DNA of 64,000 nt from assembly GCF_026261605.1 (NCBI RefSeq), contig NZ_CP102486.1, positions 682,001 through 746,000 on the forward strand, given 5' to 3'. Shown here in pieces: positions 30,088 to 37,715 of this stretch. The stretch's first letter is position 1, and each line of letters opens with the position of its first letter. The position numbers were made by a program, and so were the translations under genes. The notes under the pieces are model-generated. The model saw nothing but the letters and a program-made list of their open reading frames with translations, ran no database searches and was not told the DNA's origin. The DNA is from Dechloromonas sp. A34. Lineage in GTDB: Bacteria > Pseudomonadota > Gammaproteobacteria > Burkholderiales > Rhodocyclaceae.

Positions 30088-31666
30088 ACCCCAGCCCCCC
30101 CAACTTCTGCCGGATCAAGGTCTCTAGTTCCGCCCCTTTCGCCATCTGCTCGCCCAGCTTCTCGGTGAGCTTTTGCATCTTGTCGGCGAAGGCTTCGTCG
30201 TCGTCCTCGACCTCTTCGGCACCGACATAGCGGCCCGGTGTCAGGACATGGCCGTGTTCGGCGATTTCGGCCAGCTTGACGCTGCGGCAGTAGCCGGGAA
30301 TGTCGGTGTAGGCGGCCGGTGCGCCATTCGTTCCTTCGACAGGCTCAGGACGAACGGAAGGGATTTCGCGCCAGGCGGCGACGGTGCCGGCGATGCGGGC
30401 GATGACCTCATCGGTGAATTCCGTTTGCACCCGGCTGATCATGCTGCCCAGCTTGCGGGCGTCGATGAACAGCACTTCACCCTGGCGGGTTTGCTTCTGC
30501 CGGGCGAGGAACCACAGGCAGGCTGGAATCTGGGTGTTGAAGAAGAGTTGGCCGGGCAAGGCGATCATCACTTCGACCACGTCGGCGTCGACCATGGCGC
30601 GGCGGATGTCGCCTTCGCTGTTCTGGCTGGAACTCATCGAGCCGTTGGCGAGCACGATGCCGGCGCGGCCGCTGGGCTTGAGGTGGTAGAGCATATGCTG
30701 CAGCCAGGCGTAGTTGGCGTTGCCGGCCGGCGGCTGGCCGTATTCCCAGCGCGGGTCGCCGGTCAGGCTGGCGTGCCACCAGTCGCTGATGTTGAACGGC
30801 GGGTTGGCCAGAATGAAATCGGCGCGCAAATCCGGGTGCTGGTTGCGGGTGAAGGTGTCGCCGGGTTCGCGGCCGAGGTTGAAGTCGATGCCGCGAATGG
30901 CCAGGTTCATGGCGGCGAGGCGCCAGGTGGTGGGGTTGGATTCCTGGCCGTAGATGGAGACATCGCCGATCTTGCCGCCGTGCGCTTCGATGAATTTCTC
31001 GGATTGCACGAACATGCCGCCGGAGCCGCAGCAGGGGTCGTAAACCTTGCCGTGGTGCGGTGCGAGCACGGCAACCAAGGTCTTGACGATGCTGGCCGGC
31101 GTGTAGAACTGGCCGCCCTTCTTGCCTTCGGCGCTGGCGAACTGGCCGAGGAAGTATTCATAGACCTGGCCGAGCACGTCGCGGGCCTGGCCCGGTTCGT
31201 CGCCGAAGCCGATGGTGGACACCAGATCGACCAGTTCGCCGAGCTTGCCGTCCGGCAACTGGGCGCGGGCGTAGCGTTTGTCGAGGATGCCCTTGAGCTT
31301 GGGGTTTTCGACTTCGATGATAGTCAGCGCATCATCAATGCGTTTGCCGATGTCCGGCTGCTTGGCAGCGGCGCGGATGGCTTCCCAGCGAGCCGATTCC
31401 GGCACCCAGAAGACGTTGACCTCGCGGTAGTAGTCGCGGTCTTCCAGTTCGGCGGCGAGCAGTTCGTCATCGCAATCGTGCAGGAAATAGTCGTCGGACT
31501 CGTCGGCGAAACGCCGGGTCAGTTCGGTTCGGCGGGCGGCGAAGGTGTCGGAAACGTATTTGACGAAGATCAGGCCGAGGACCAGATGCTTGTATTCGGC
31601 CGCGTCCATGTTGGCGCGCAGCTTGTCGGCGGTGGCCCAGAGGGTTTTCTTGATGTCGTCGAGCAT
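30077..31666 (-). CDS. hsdM: type I restriction-modification methyltransferase subunit M
   Basis: N6-adenine methyltransferase subunit. The 529-residue protein has the HsdM N-terminal helical domain (KTLWATADKLRANMDAAEYKHLVLGLIFVKY), the SAM-binding motif I (YDPCCGSGGMFV) and the catalytic NPPF motif (ILANPPFNISDWW). The ATG at 31666 fits the family start; an upstream extension is not protein-like. Near residue 440 it carries the in-frame peptide VRPEPVEG, which is encoded by a short palindromic repeat (30329-30356) and is foreign to HsdM. First gene of the hsd block. Confidence 0.95.
   Translation of the reverse strand: MLDDIKKTLWATADKLRANMDAAEYKHLVLGLIFVKYVSDTFAARRTELTRRFADESDDYFLHDCDDELLAAELEDRDYYREVNVFWVPESARWEAIRAAAKQPDIGKRIDDALTIIEVENPKLKGILDKRYARAQLPDGKLGELVDLVSTIGFGDEPGQARDVLGQVYEYFLGQFASAEGKKGGQFYTPASIVKTLVAVLAPHHGKVYDPCCGSGGMFVQSEKFIEAHGGKIGDVSIYGQESNPTTWRLAAMNLAIRGIDFNLGREPGDTFTRNQHPDLRADFILANPPFNISDWWHASLTGDPRWEYGQPPAGNANYAWLQHMLYHLKPSGRAGIVLANGSMSSSQNSEGDIRRAMVDADVVEVMIALPGQLFFNTQIPACLWFLARQKQTRQGEVLFIDARKLGSMISRVQTEFTDEVIARIAGTVAAWREIPSVRPEPVEGTNGAPAAYTDIPGYCRSVKLAEIAEHGHVLTPGRYVGAEEVEDDDEAFADKMQKLTEKLGEQMAKGAELETLIRQKLGGLGYEF
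30329..30356. repeat. short palindromic repeat inside hsdM
   Basis: Core TTCGACAGGCTCAGGACGAA with CGTTC/GAACG arms. From memory, close copies of this sequence are scattered through many proteobacterial genomes and read as VRPEPVEG or FDRLRTNG-type peptides in coding regions. Here it is in frame and adds such a peptide to HsdM. Confidence 0.7.
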
Positions 31667-31773
31667 GGGTAGTGGTTGTTTTCTGATGCGCCGGCTGAGC
31701 CGGCGGGTTTGTCGAGAAGCGGCATTATGCGTGCTATGCCGGGGCGGGCCAATTCGGGGGCGGGCTGAGGGGG

Positions 31774-32685
31774 TCAAAGCCCTTCGGTCAGCGCCGCGAT
31801 CTCTTCCGGCTTTTCCAGCTCGGCGAGAAACCATTCCAGCGCCTTGCCGACCTGCCGGGTGCGCCAGGCCAGGTGCAGCGGCATGGCCGGGCGCGGATCG
31901 GCGATCTGCTTTTCGACCAGCCTGCCGGCGGCGATTTCCGGGGCGGCCAGCCAGTGGGGCAGGTGGCCGATGCCGAGGCCGGCGACCTGGGCGCTGGCTT
32001 TGGCGCGGATGTCGGGGACGCGCAGCGTGTCCTGGCCTTCGAGCAGGCCGACGCTGCGGGCATCGAGTTCCTGGGAGGTGTCGGCGATCACGATGGCGCG
32101 GTGGCGCAGCAATTCGCTGCTCGGGATGGTGCCTTCCCAGGCGGTCAGCGGGTGGCCGGGGGCGATGGCGAAGATGAAACGGCTGTGGCTGCAGAGCAGC
32201 CGGGACGACATGCCACTGCGCGCCGGCATGTCGCCAGGGGCGCCGATCACGAAATCGGCGCGGCCGGTGGCCAGCGCATCCCAGCAGCCGCCGAGCACTT
32301 CATAGGTGAGTCGGACCTGGGTGCCGCAGCCGACGGCGTAGAAACGGTCGAGTAGCGGGTAGAGGCGCTCGACCGGAATGATGGCGTCGAGCGCGATGCG
32401 CAATTCCGACTCCCAGCCGCTGGCGATGCGCCGGACCCGGCGCTCCAACTCGTCGGCGGCGCGCAGCAGATGGCGGCCGTCGGCGAGCAGGGTCTGGCCG
32501 GCGGCGCTGAGCGTCGCCTTGCGCCCGGTGCGGATGAAGAGCTGGGCGTCGAGATCGCTTTCCAGTTTTGCGACGGCATGGGAGAGCGCCGAGGGCACGC
32601 GATGCAGCGCCGTGGCGGCGGCGGTGAAGCTGCCGTGGCGGTCGATGGCATCGAGGATGGCGAGCAGGTCGAGGGAGATTTTCAT
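31774..32685 (-). CDS. LysR-family transcriptional regulator
   Basis: A 303-residue regulator with a clear N-terminal winged helix (LLAILDAIDRHGSFTAAATALHRVPSALSHAVAKLE, LFIRTGRKATLS) and a periplasmic-binding-like effector domain. It is divergent from a flavodoxin-fold protein gene, with a 105-base gap, so that gene is the likely target. The gap holds two direct copies of GAACG-R-TACG (32698-32707 and 32734-32743). Confidence 0.93.
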   Translation of the reverse strand: MKISLDLLAILDAIDRHGSFTAAATALHRVPSALSHAVAKLESDLDAQLFIRTGRKATLSAAGQTLLADGRHLLRAADELERRVRRIASGWESELRIALDAIIPVERLYPLLDRFYAVGCGTQVRLTYEVLGGCWDALATGRADFVIGAPGDMPARSGMSSRLLCSHSRFIFAIAPGHPLTAWEGTIPSSELLRHRAIVIADTSQELDARSVGLLEGQDTLRVPDIRAKASAQVAGLGIGHLPHWLAAPEIAAGRLVEKQIADPRPAMPLHLAWRTRQVGKALEWFLAELEKPEEIAALTEGL

Positions 32686-32790
32686 GTGAATTTATTTGAA
32701 CGATACGGCCAAAATTATTCGCTGGTTATGGCTGAACGGTACGCCTACCATGACAACTAAGCAATGTCGCAAATTCACAAGGAAATCGCC

Positions 32791-33345
32791 ATGACTCAAG
32801 TTGTCGTCGTTTATCACTCCGGCTACGGCCATACCCAACGCGTTGCCCAACAGGTGGCGGCCGGCGCCAATGGTGAACTGCTCGCCATCGATGTCGAGGG
32901 CAACCTGCCGGAAGAGGGCTGGAACAAGCTGGCCGCCGCCGACGCCATCGTTTTCGGCACGCCGACCTACATGGGCGGCCCGAGCTGGCAGTTCAAGAAA
33001 TTCGCCGATGCCTCGTCCAAGGCCTGGTACACCCGCGCCTGGCAGGACAAGGTGTTCGGCGGCTTCACCAACAGCGCCAGCCCGGTCGGCGACAAGGGCG
33101 CCACCCTGATCCAGTTGCAGACCCTGGCGTCGCAGCACGGCGGGATCTGGGCCAGTCTCGGCCTGTTGCCGAGCAATACCAAGGGCGCGACGCGCAACGA
33201 CATCAATAATCTCGGCGGTTCGGTCGGCCTGCTCGTGCAGTCGCCGTCGGATGCCAGCGTCGACGAAATCCCCCAGGGCGATCTCGATACCGCCCACAGT
33301 TACGGTCGACGGGTCGCCGAAGTCGCCGCCAAGCTGCGCAGCTAG
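32791..33345 (+). CDS. flavodoxin-family protein (WrbA-like)
   Basis: A 184-residue FMN-binding protein of the flavodoxin/WrbA-like group. The phosphate-binding loop is YHSGYGHTQRVA and further FMN contacts are expected in FGTPTYMGGPSWQFKKF and TNSASPVGDKGATL. Members reduce quinones with NAD(P)H, which is the inferred activity. The ATG at 32791 follows AAGGAA at good spacing; an upstream in-frame ATG is less likely. Divergent from a LysR gene that probably regulates it. Confidence 0.88.
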   Translation: MTQVVVVYHSGYGHTQRVAQQVAAGANGELLAIDVEGNLPEEGWNKLAAADAIVFGTPTYMGGPSWQFKKFADASSKAWYTRAWQDKVFGGFTNSASPVGDKGATLIQLQTLASQHGGIWASLGLLPSNTKGATRNDINNLGGSVGLLVQSPSDASVDEIPQGDLDTAHSYGRRVAEVAAKLRS

Positions 33346-33457
33346 TGCCAGCTTTTGCCTTTGTGGCGCTAAACCGCCACGCCTAGGCCATTCGGGGCTG
33401 CCGGAGGGGTGCCCGCACTGCTATAGTGAAGCATTCCCGCCCTTCCGGAGCGCCGCA

Positions 33458-34261
33458 ATGGCCATTACCATTTCCCTGGCGGACCTTTCGGTCCTGCTTG
33501 TCGAGCCCTCCCACATGCAGGCCGGGCTGGTGACCAAGATGTTGCGCAACCAAGGCGTGCGTCACATCCAGGTGCTCGATACCGCCGGCGATGCCCTGGC
33601 GGCGATGACCAACGCGCGGCTCGACGGCCTGGTCGTGATCAGCAGCCTCTACCTGCCGGACATGGCGGGGACCGAACTGGTGACCGCGATGCGCGACGAC
33701 GAGGCGCTCGAAGCGGTGCCCTTCATCCTGATCTCCAGCGAAACCCGGCCACAGGTGCTCGAACCGGTGCGCCAGTCCGGGGCGTGCAGCATCGTCACCA
33801 AGCCCTTCACTGAGCAGCAGTTGTCGCGCGCGCTATTCGCCGCCGCTGACTACCTGAATCCGCCGGCCGACGTCGATCTCGCCGAAGTCGAGGGCATGCG
33901 CGTGCTGATCGTCGATGACAGCCTGGCTTCGCGCCACCACCTGCGGCGCCTGCTCGAGGAACTGGGCATCGAAAAGATTACCGAAGCCATCGATGGCAAA
34001 CAGGCGGTGTCCCTGCTCGAACAGACGATGTTCGATCTGGTGATCACCGACTACAACATGCCGGAAATGGATGGCCGCGAACTGACCGAATACATCCGCA
34101 CCCAGAGCTGGCAGGCCGAAGTGCCGGTGCTGATGGTGACCAGCGAGCAGAACATGGGCCGCCTGGCGGCGGTCGAGCGGGCCGGCGTTTCGGCGATCTG
34201 CGACAAGCCCTTCGAGGCCGGCAGCATCCGCCGTCTGATCAGCGAAGCCTTGACGCGATAA
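33458..34261 (+). CDS. response regulator with two receiver domains and no output domain
   Basis: A 267-residue protein made of two REC domains. The first (about 5-120) is degenerate: it has LLVEPSH in place of the acidic pair and S rather than D in the expected acceptor segment (VVISSLYLPDMAG). The second (about 146-266) is canonical: LIVDDSLASR, VITDYNMPEMDG with the acceptor D, and the K in CDKPFE. No DNA-binding or enzymatic domain is present, so it probably acts through protein contacts. ATG at 33458 with CGGAG upstream. Its 3' end overlaps the convergent membrane-protein gene by 23 bases. Confidence 0.9.
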   Translation: MAITISLADLSVLLVEPSHMQAGLVTKMLRNQGVRHIQVLDTAGDALAAMTNARLDGLVVISSLYLPDMAGTELVTAMRDDEALEAVPFILISSETRPQVLEPVRQSGACSIVTKPFTEQQLSRALFAAADYLNPPADVDLAEVEGMRVLIVDDSLASRHHLRRLLEELGIEKITEAIDGKQAVSLLEQTMFDLVITDYNMPEMDGRELTEYIRTQSWQAEVPVLMVTSEQNMGRLAAVERAGVSAICDKPFEAGSIRRLISEALTR

Positions 34262-34787
34262 GGCGGAGCGCCCAGCGCCGGCCGACGATGACCAGGGCGA
34301 GCAGGACGAGCAGCGGATCGAACAGCACATCCCAGAGGTTGGCGAAGACGCCGCTGGCGTAGCCGGCGAGGTCGACGGCGAGGATCAGCAGCCAGGCATC
34401 GTGCCGGCGCCACCAGAGCACGGCGGCCACCGGCACCAGTGCGGCAAGCAGGGCGGCCGGCTGATAACCCAGCGCATAGGGATCGAAAGCCGCCGCGCCG
34501 AGAGCGGTCGCATAGAACGGAATGGCGAAGGCGAGCAGGCCGAGCGCCGGGCGATGGCCGAGGGGCGACGGTGTCTTGTTGGCCAGTTGCAGGATGGCGA
34601 GCTGGAGCAGGGTCAGCGACGGGGTGCCGAAAATACCGTGCATGACCGGCGCGATGCCGGCGAGCAGGGCCAGCGTGGTGGCCGCCAGTGCGGCGCGGGC
34701 GCGCAGTTCACCAAGCGGCAGCAGGGCGACGAAGGCGCCGAAAATCAGGCCGTGGGCGAGGATGCCGTAAGCCGACTGGGCGTTCAC
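34239..34787 (-). CDS. integral membrane protein of unknown function
   Basis: A 182-residue hydrophobic protein with about five or six membrane segments and a GTG start at 34787 overlapping the preceding sialidase-like stop. No family recognised. Third gene of the GT39/sialidase-like/membrane unit, so a role with cell-surface glycans is guessed from context only. Confidence 0.7.
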   Translation of the reverse strand: MNAQSAYGILAHGLIFGAFVALLPLGELRARAALAATTLALLAGIAPVMHGIFGTPSLTLLQLAILQLANKTPSPLGHRPALGLLAFAIPFYATALGAAAFDPYALGYQPAALLAALVPVAAVLWWRRHDAWLLILAVDLAGYASGVFANLWDVLFDPLLVLLALVIVGRRWALRLIASRLR

Positions 34788-35917
34788 GGCTGCCCCCCGT
34801 CGAGCCAGGCTTCGCTGAAGCTGGCGACCTTGATCCCTTCGCGGCGCCAGGTGTAGGCGACATGAATCCGGCCGTCGCGGCCGAGCAGCAGGGCCGGGTA
34901 GGAGAATTCGGCGCCGCCGTCGGCGGCGGCTTCGATGCTGCGGCTGGCTTGCCAGGTCCGGCCTTCGTCGGCCGAAATCCACAGGAGCAGGGCCTCGCGG
35001 CCGTGCGGCGGGTTGCCGGCGAGGAGCAGGCGGCCACTCTTCAGGCGGAGCAGGGCGACCGAGGAATTTGGGTTGGGAATCGGCAAGGCTTCGCCGGCTC
35101 CCCAGTTCAGTCCGCCATTGTCCGTCGTCGCCACCTGGACCTGGCCCGGGCCAGGCCCGGCATCGCGTAGCAGGGCCAGGGCGCGTTGCTCGTCGAGGGC
35201 GACGACGGCCGGTTGCAGCGTGCGGACCGGATGGATCATCCGCGTCTTGTCGACAATCTGTCCAGTCGGCGACAGGCGCAGCCATTCGCCGTGCTTGGCG
35301 ATGAATTCGTGATAGACCGGCAGCCCGAGTCCGCCGTCGGCCAGCGGCAGGGGCTGCGTGCGAACCAGGGTGCTGATGTTGGCGAAGGGCGAGGTTTGCA
35401 GTTTGGTCGGCTTGGTCCACGACTGGCCGCCATCGGTCGACACGCTGTGGTTGATCGAACTGCCGGCCCAGCCGCCGATGCTGACGCTGACATACCACAG
35501 GTGCAGCCAGCTACCCTCGACATGAAGCACCGGATTGCCGACCTTGCGGACATGGGCGAAGACGCCGCCGGCGGTGCTTTCGCGATTGGCGATCGGTTGC
35601 GGCTGGCTCCAGCCGTCCCTGCCCTGAGTGCTGAACCAGATCGCGACATCGGCCGCGCCTTCGCGGCTGCCGGCAAACCAGGCGGCGGCGAGCCGGCCAT
35701 CTTGCAACTGGGCGAGTGTCGCGGCATGCGCCGATTCGGCCGCCTGCGGCAGCATCTGCGCCGCGAACAGGGCGGGCAGGGCCGAGGCGGCCGCGGCCGG
35801 CGGTGGCACGAAGGCTGGCGCGGCCGGGTTCGGGGCGCGCCAGAAGGCGGCCCCCAGGGCGGCGACGAAGAGCGCCGGCGCCAGCCAGCGCGGCAGTTTT
35901 TGCGGCAGCGCGATCAT
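34784..35917 (-). CDS. sialidase/BNR-repeat family protein
   Basis: A 377-residue protein with an N-terminal membrane anchor or signal (about 12-27) and a six-bladed propeller-type domain of the exo-sialidase family. Three Asp-box motifs (S/T-x-D-x-G-x-x-W type) are visible: STDGGQSW, TTDNGGLNW (one residue longer) and SADEGRTW. A true sialidase also needs an Arg triad and a Tyr/Glu pair, which I cannot confirm, so substrate and even catalysis are uncertain. It overlaps both neighbours and probably works with the upstream GT39 glycosyltransferase. Confidence 0.82.
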   Translation of the reverse strand: MIALPQKLPRWLAPALFVAALGAAFWRAPNPAAPAFVPPPAAAASALPALFAAQMLPQAAESAHAATLAQLQDGRLAAAWFAGSREGAADVAIWFSTQGRDGWSQPQPIANRESTAGGVFAHVRKVGNPVLHVEGSWLHLWYVSVSIGGWAGSSINHSVSTDGGQSWTKPTKLQTSPFANISTLVRTQPLPLADGGLGLPVYHEFIAKHGEWLRLSPTGQIVDKTRMIHPVRTLQPAVVALDEQRALALLRDAGPGPGQVQVATTDNGGLNWGAGEALPIPNPNSSVALLRLKSGRLLLAGNPPHGREALLLWISADEGRTWQASRSIEAAADGGAEFSYPALLLGRDGRIHVAYTWRREGIKVASFSEAWLDGGQP

Positions 35918-37524
35918 GATTGGGGTTTCACTGTAAACCAGCGCACCGTGGTCAGCAGGGGCGCCAGCGAACGGCTGGCGAAGGCGGCCTGCCAGTCCGC
36001 CGTGGTCGCGCCGACGCGGGCGAAACGCAGGCCGGAACCGTGGGTGGCCAGTGTCCGGTAGCTGCCACTCTCGGTCGCGACATAGCCGGCGGCGGCGAGT
36101 TCGGAGTGGAAGCGGGCCAGGTCCTTGTCCTCGAGGAATACCGCGGTCTGGCCGGCGGCGATTGCGGCCAGCTCGAACTTGTCGAGTTGCGCGTAATGGC
36201 GGTGCGTCTGCGCCGAGAGGATGGGCAGCATCGCCGGTTGCGGGCCGTCGAACATGGCGACCGGCTGGCGGCGGCCGAGTTCGACCACCGCAGCCGGCAC
36301 GGTATTGACGCCGAGAGCCGGGAACACGCCCCAGAGCAGCGCGATCCAGAAGATGGCCGGGGCAGCCAGGGTGTGGACGAGGTCGCGTTCGCGCCACCAG
36401 GCCCAGGCCAGGTAGGCGCCGGGCAGCAGCAGCCAGTACCAGCCGCCGAGCCCGAACCAGGCGGCAAAGCCGGCCAGCCCGCCGCCGAGCAGCAGGGCGA
36501 GCAGGGCGCCGAGGCGGAAGGGCCAGCGCACCGCGACCTGCGGCAGGGCGAGGGCGAGAAAGATGGCGAGCGGGGCCAGCGAACCGATCAGGTAGCGGTC
36601 GAAACTCTTGATGAACAGGAAGGGCAGGAAGCTGGCCAGGAACCAGACCAGGGCCAGCCGCGTCAGGGCCGGGCCGCGGCGCTGCTGCCAGACGGCGACC
36701 GCAAAGACGAAGACCCAGGGCAGTGCGATGTTGAGCAGGCCGAGCAGGATGCCGGGCGAGAGCTTGAAGAACTGTCGCGATTCCAGTTCGTCGGCCAGCA
36801 TCAGGTTGGCGGCTTCCGGGTACAGGGCGCGGACGATGAAGAACCAGGGCAGAGCAAGCGCCGCCCAGAGCAGGGCGTGGCCGAGCAGTGCCGGCAGTTG
36901 CGGGCGCAACTCGCGCAGCCGCAGTTTGCGGCCGAAGAGCAAGGCCAGGCAGCCGCCGCCGAAAACCAGGGCGACGATCGGCCCCTTGGTCAGGAAACCG
37001 GCAGCGAGCAGCAGTGTGGTCGCGGTCAGCCAGCGGCTGCGGCGCGCCTCGAGCCAGATCAGGAAGGTCCAGAAGGCGGCCGTGGACAGCGCCGCTACCG
37101 GCACGTCGAGCATGAAACGGCGGCCCTCGGTCGCCATGCCGAGGCAGCCGAGCAAAATACCGCCGGCGACCCAGGCGGTTTGCTGATTACCGGACAGGCG
37201 GCGGGCGATGCCGGCGGTCGCGACGACGAACAGGGCGGCGAAGAGGACGCCGGCGAAGCGGGCGCTGAGCAGCGAGATGCCGAAGGTTTCGAATGTGGCG
37301 CGGCCGACCCAGTAGAGCAGCGGCGGCTTGCGGATGCGCGGGGCGCCGTCGAGGAAGGGCACCAGCCAGTGATTGCCCTCGATCATTTCCATCGGCGTGC
37401 GCAGGCCGAGGAAAAACTCGTCCTTGCCGCTCAGGCCGGTCGCTTCCCAGATGCCGGGGACGAGCACGGCGAGCGCGAGCAGAAACAGCAGCAGGGTCTG
37501 GCGGGCGGGCGAGGGGGCGAACAT
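35914..37524 (-). CDS. ArnT/PMT-like glycosyltransferase family 39 protein
   Basis: A 536-residue polytopic membrane protein of the ArnT/PMT class, which moves a sugar from a polyprenyl-phosphate carrier to lipid A, protein or another acceptor at the periplasmic face. Family features are the GKDEFFLGLRTPMEMIEGNHWLVPFLDGAPRIRKPPLLYW loop, read here as two parts (the DE pair and the RKPPLLYW stretch), and more than ten hydrophobic segments. First of three overlapping genes; acceptor unknown. Confidence 0.88.
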   Translation of the reverse strand: MFAPSPARQTLLLFLLALAVLVPGIWEATGLSGKDEFFLGLRTPMEMIEGNHWLVPFLDGAPRIRKPPLLYWVGRATFETFGISLLSARFAGVLFAALFVVATAGIARRLSGNQQTAWVAGGILLGCLGMATEGRRFMLDVPVAALSTAAFWTFLIWLEARRSRWLTATTLLLAAGFLTKGPIVALVFGGGCLALLFGRKLRLRELRPQLPALLGHALLWAALALPWFFIVRALYPEAANLMLADELESRQFFKLSPGILLGLLNIALPWVFVFAVAVWQQRRGPALTRLALVWFLASFLPFLFIKSFDRYLIGSLAPLAIFLALALPQVAVRWPFRLGALLALLLGGGLAGFAAWFGLGGWYWLLLPGAYLAWAWWRERDLVHTLAAPAIFWIALLWGVFPALGVNTVPAAVVELGRRQPVAMFDGPQPAMLPILSAQTHRHYAQLDKFELAAIAAGQTAVFLEDKDLARFHSELAAAGYVATESGSYRTLATHGSGLRFARVGATTADWQAAFASRSLAPLLTTVRWFTVKPQS

Positions 37525-37715
37525 GGGGCGGGATTTTACCCCGCCTTTCCAGCTGCCCGGTCAGGACTTTGCCGGCAGCGGGGCCGGGTGAATGGGGGCC
37601 GCGCTGCACCGCTGTCGAGTGCCGGCCAATTCCTCGGCTTGCCCCGGCAAATGGGGGTTTTCGGCTTCCGGATTTGGCGAAATAGGTCATAATCCGGCGC
37701 ATAGGGGAGATAAAA

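Noticed and set aside
23940..31666. Mobile element carrying the RM genes
   Set aside because: No integrase, transposase, tRNA attachment site or terminal repeats were seen at the edges.
35920..37692. 590-residue plus-strand frame opposite the GT39 gene
   Set aside because: Low-complexity Gln/Glu/Gly-rich antisense product, no domain, opposite a clear membrane enzyme.
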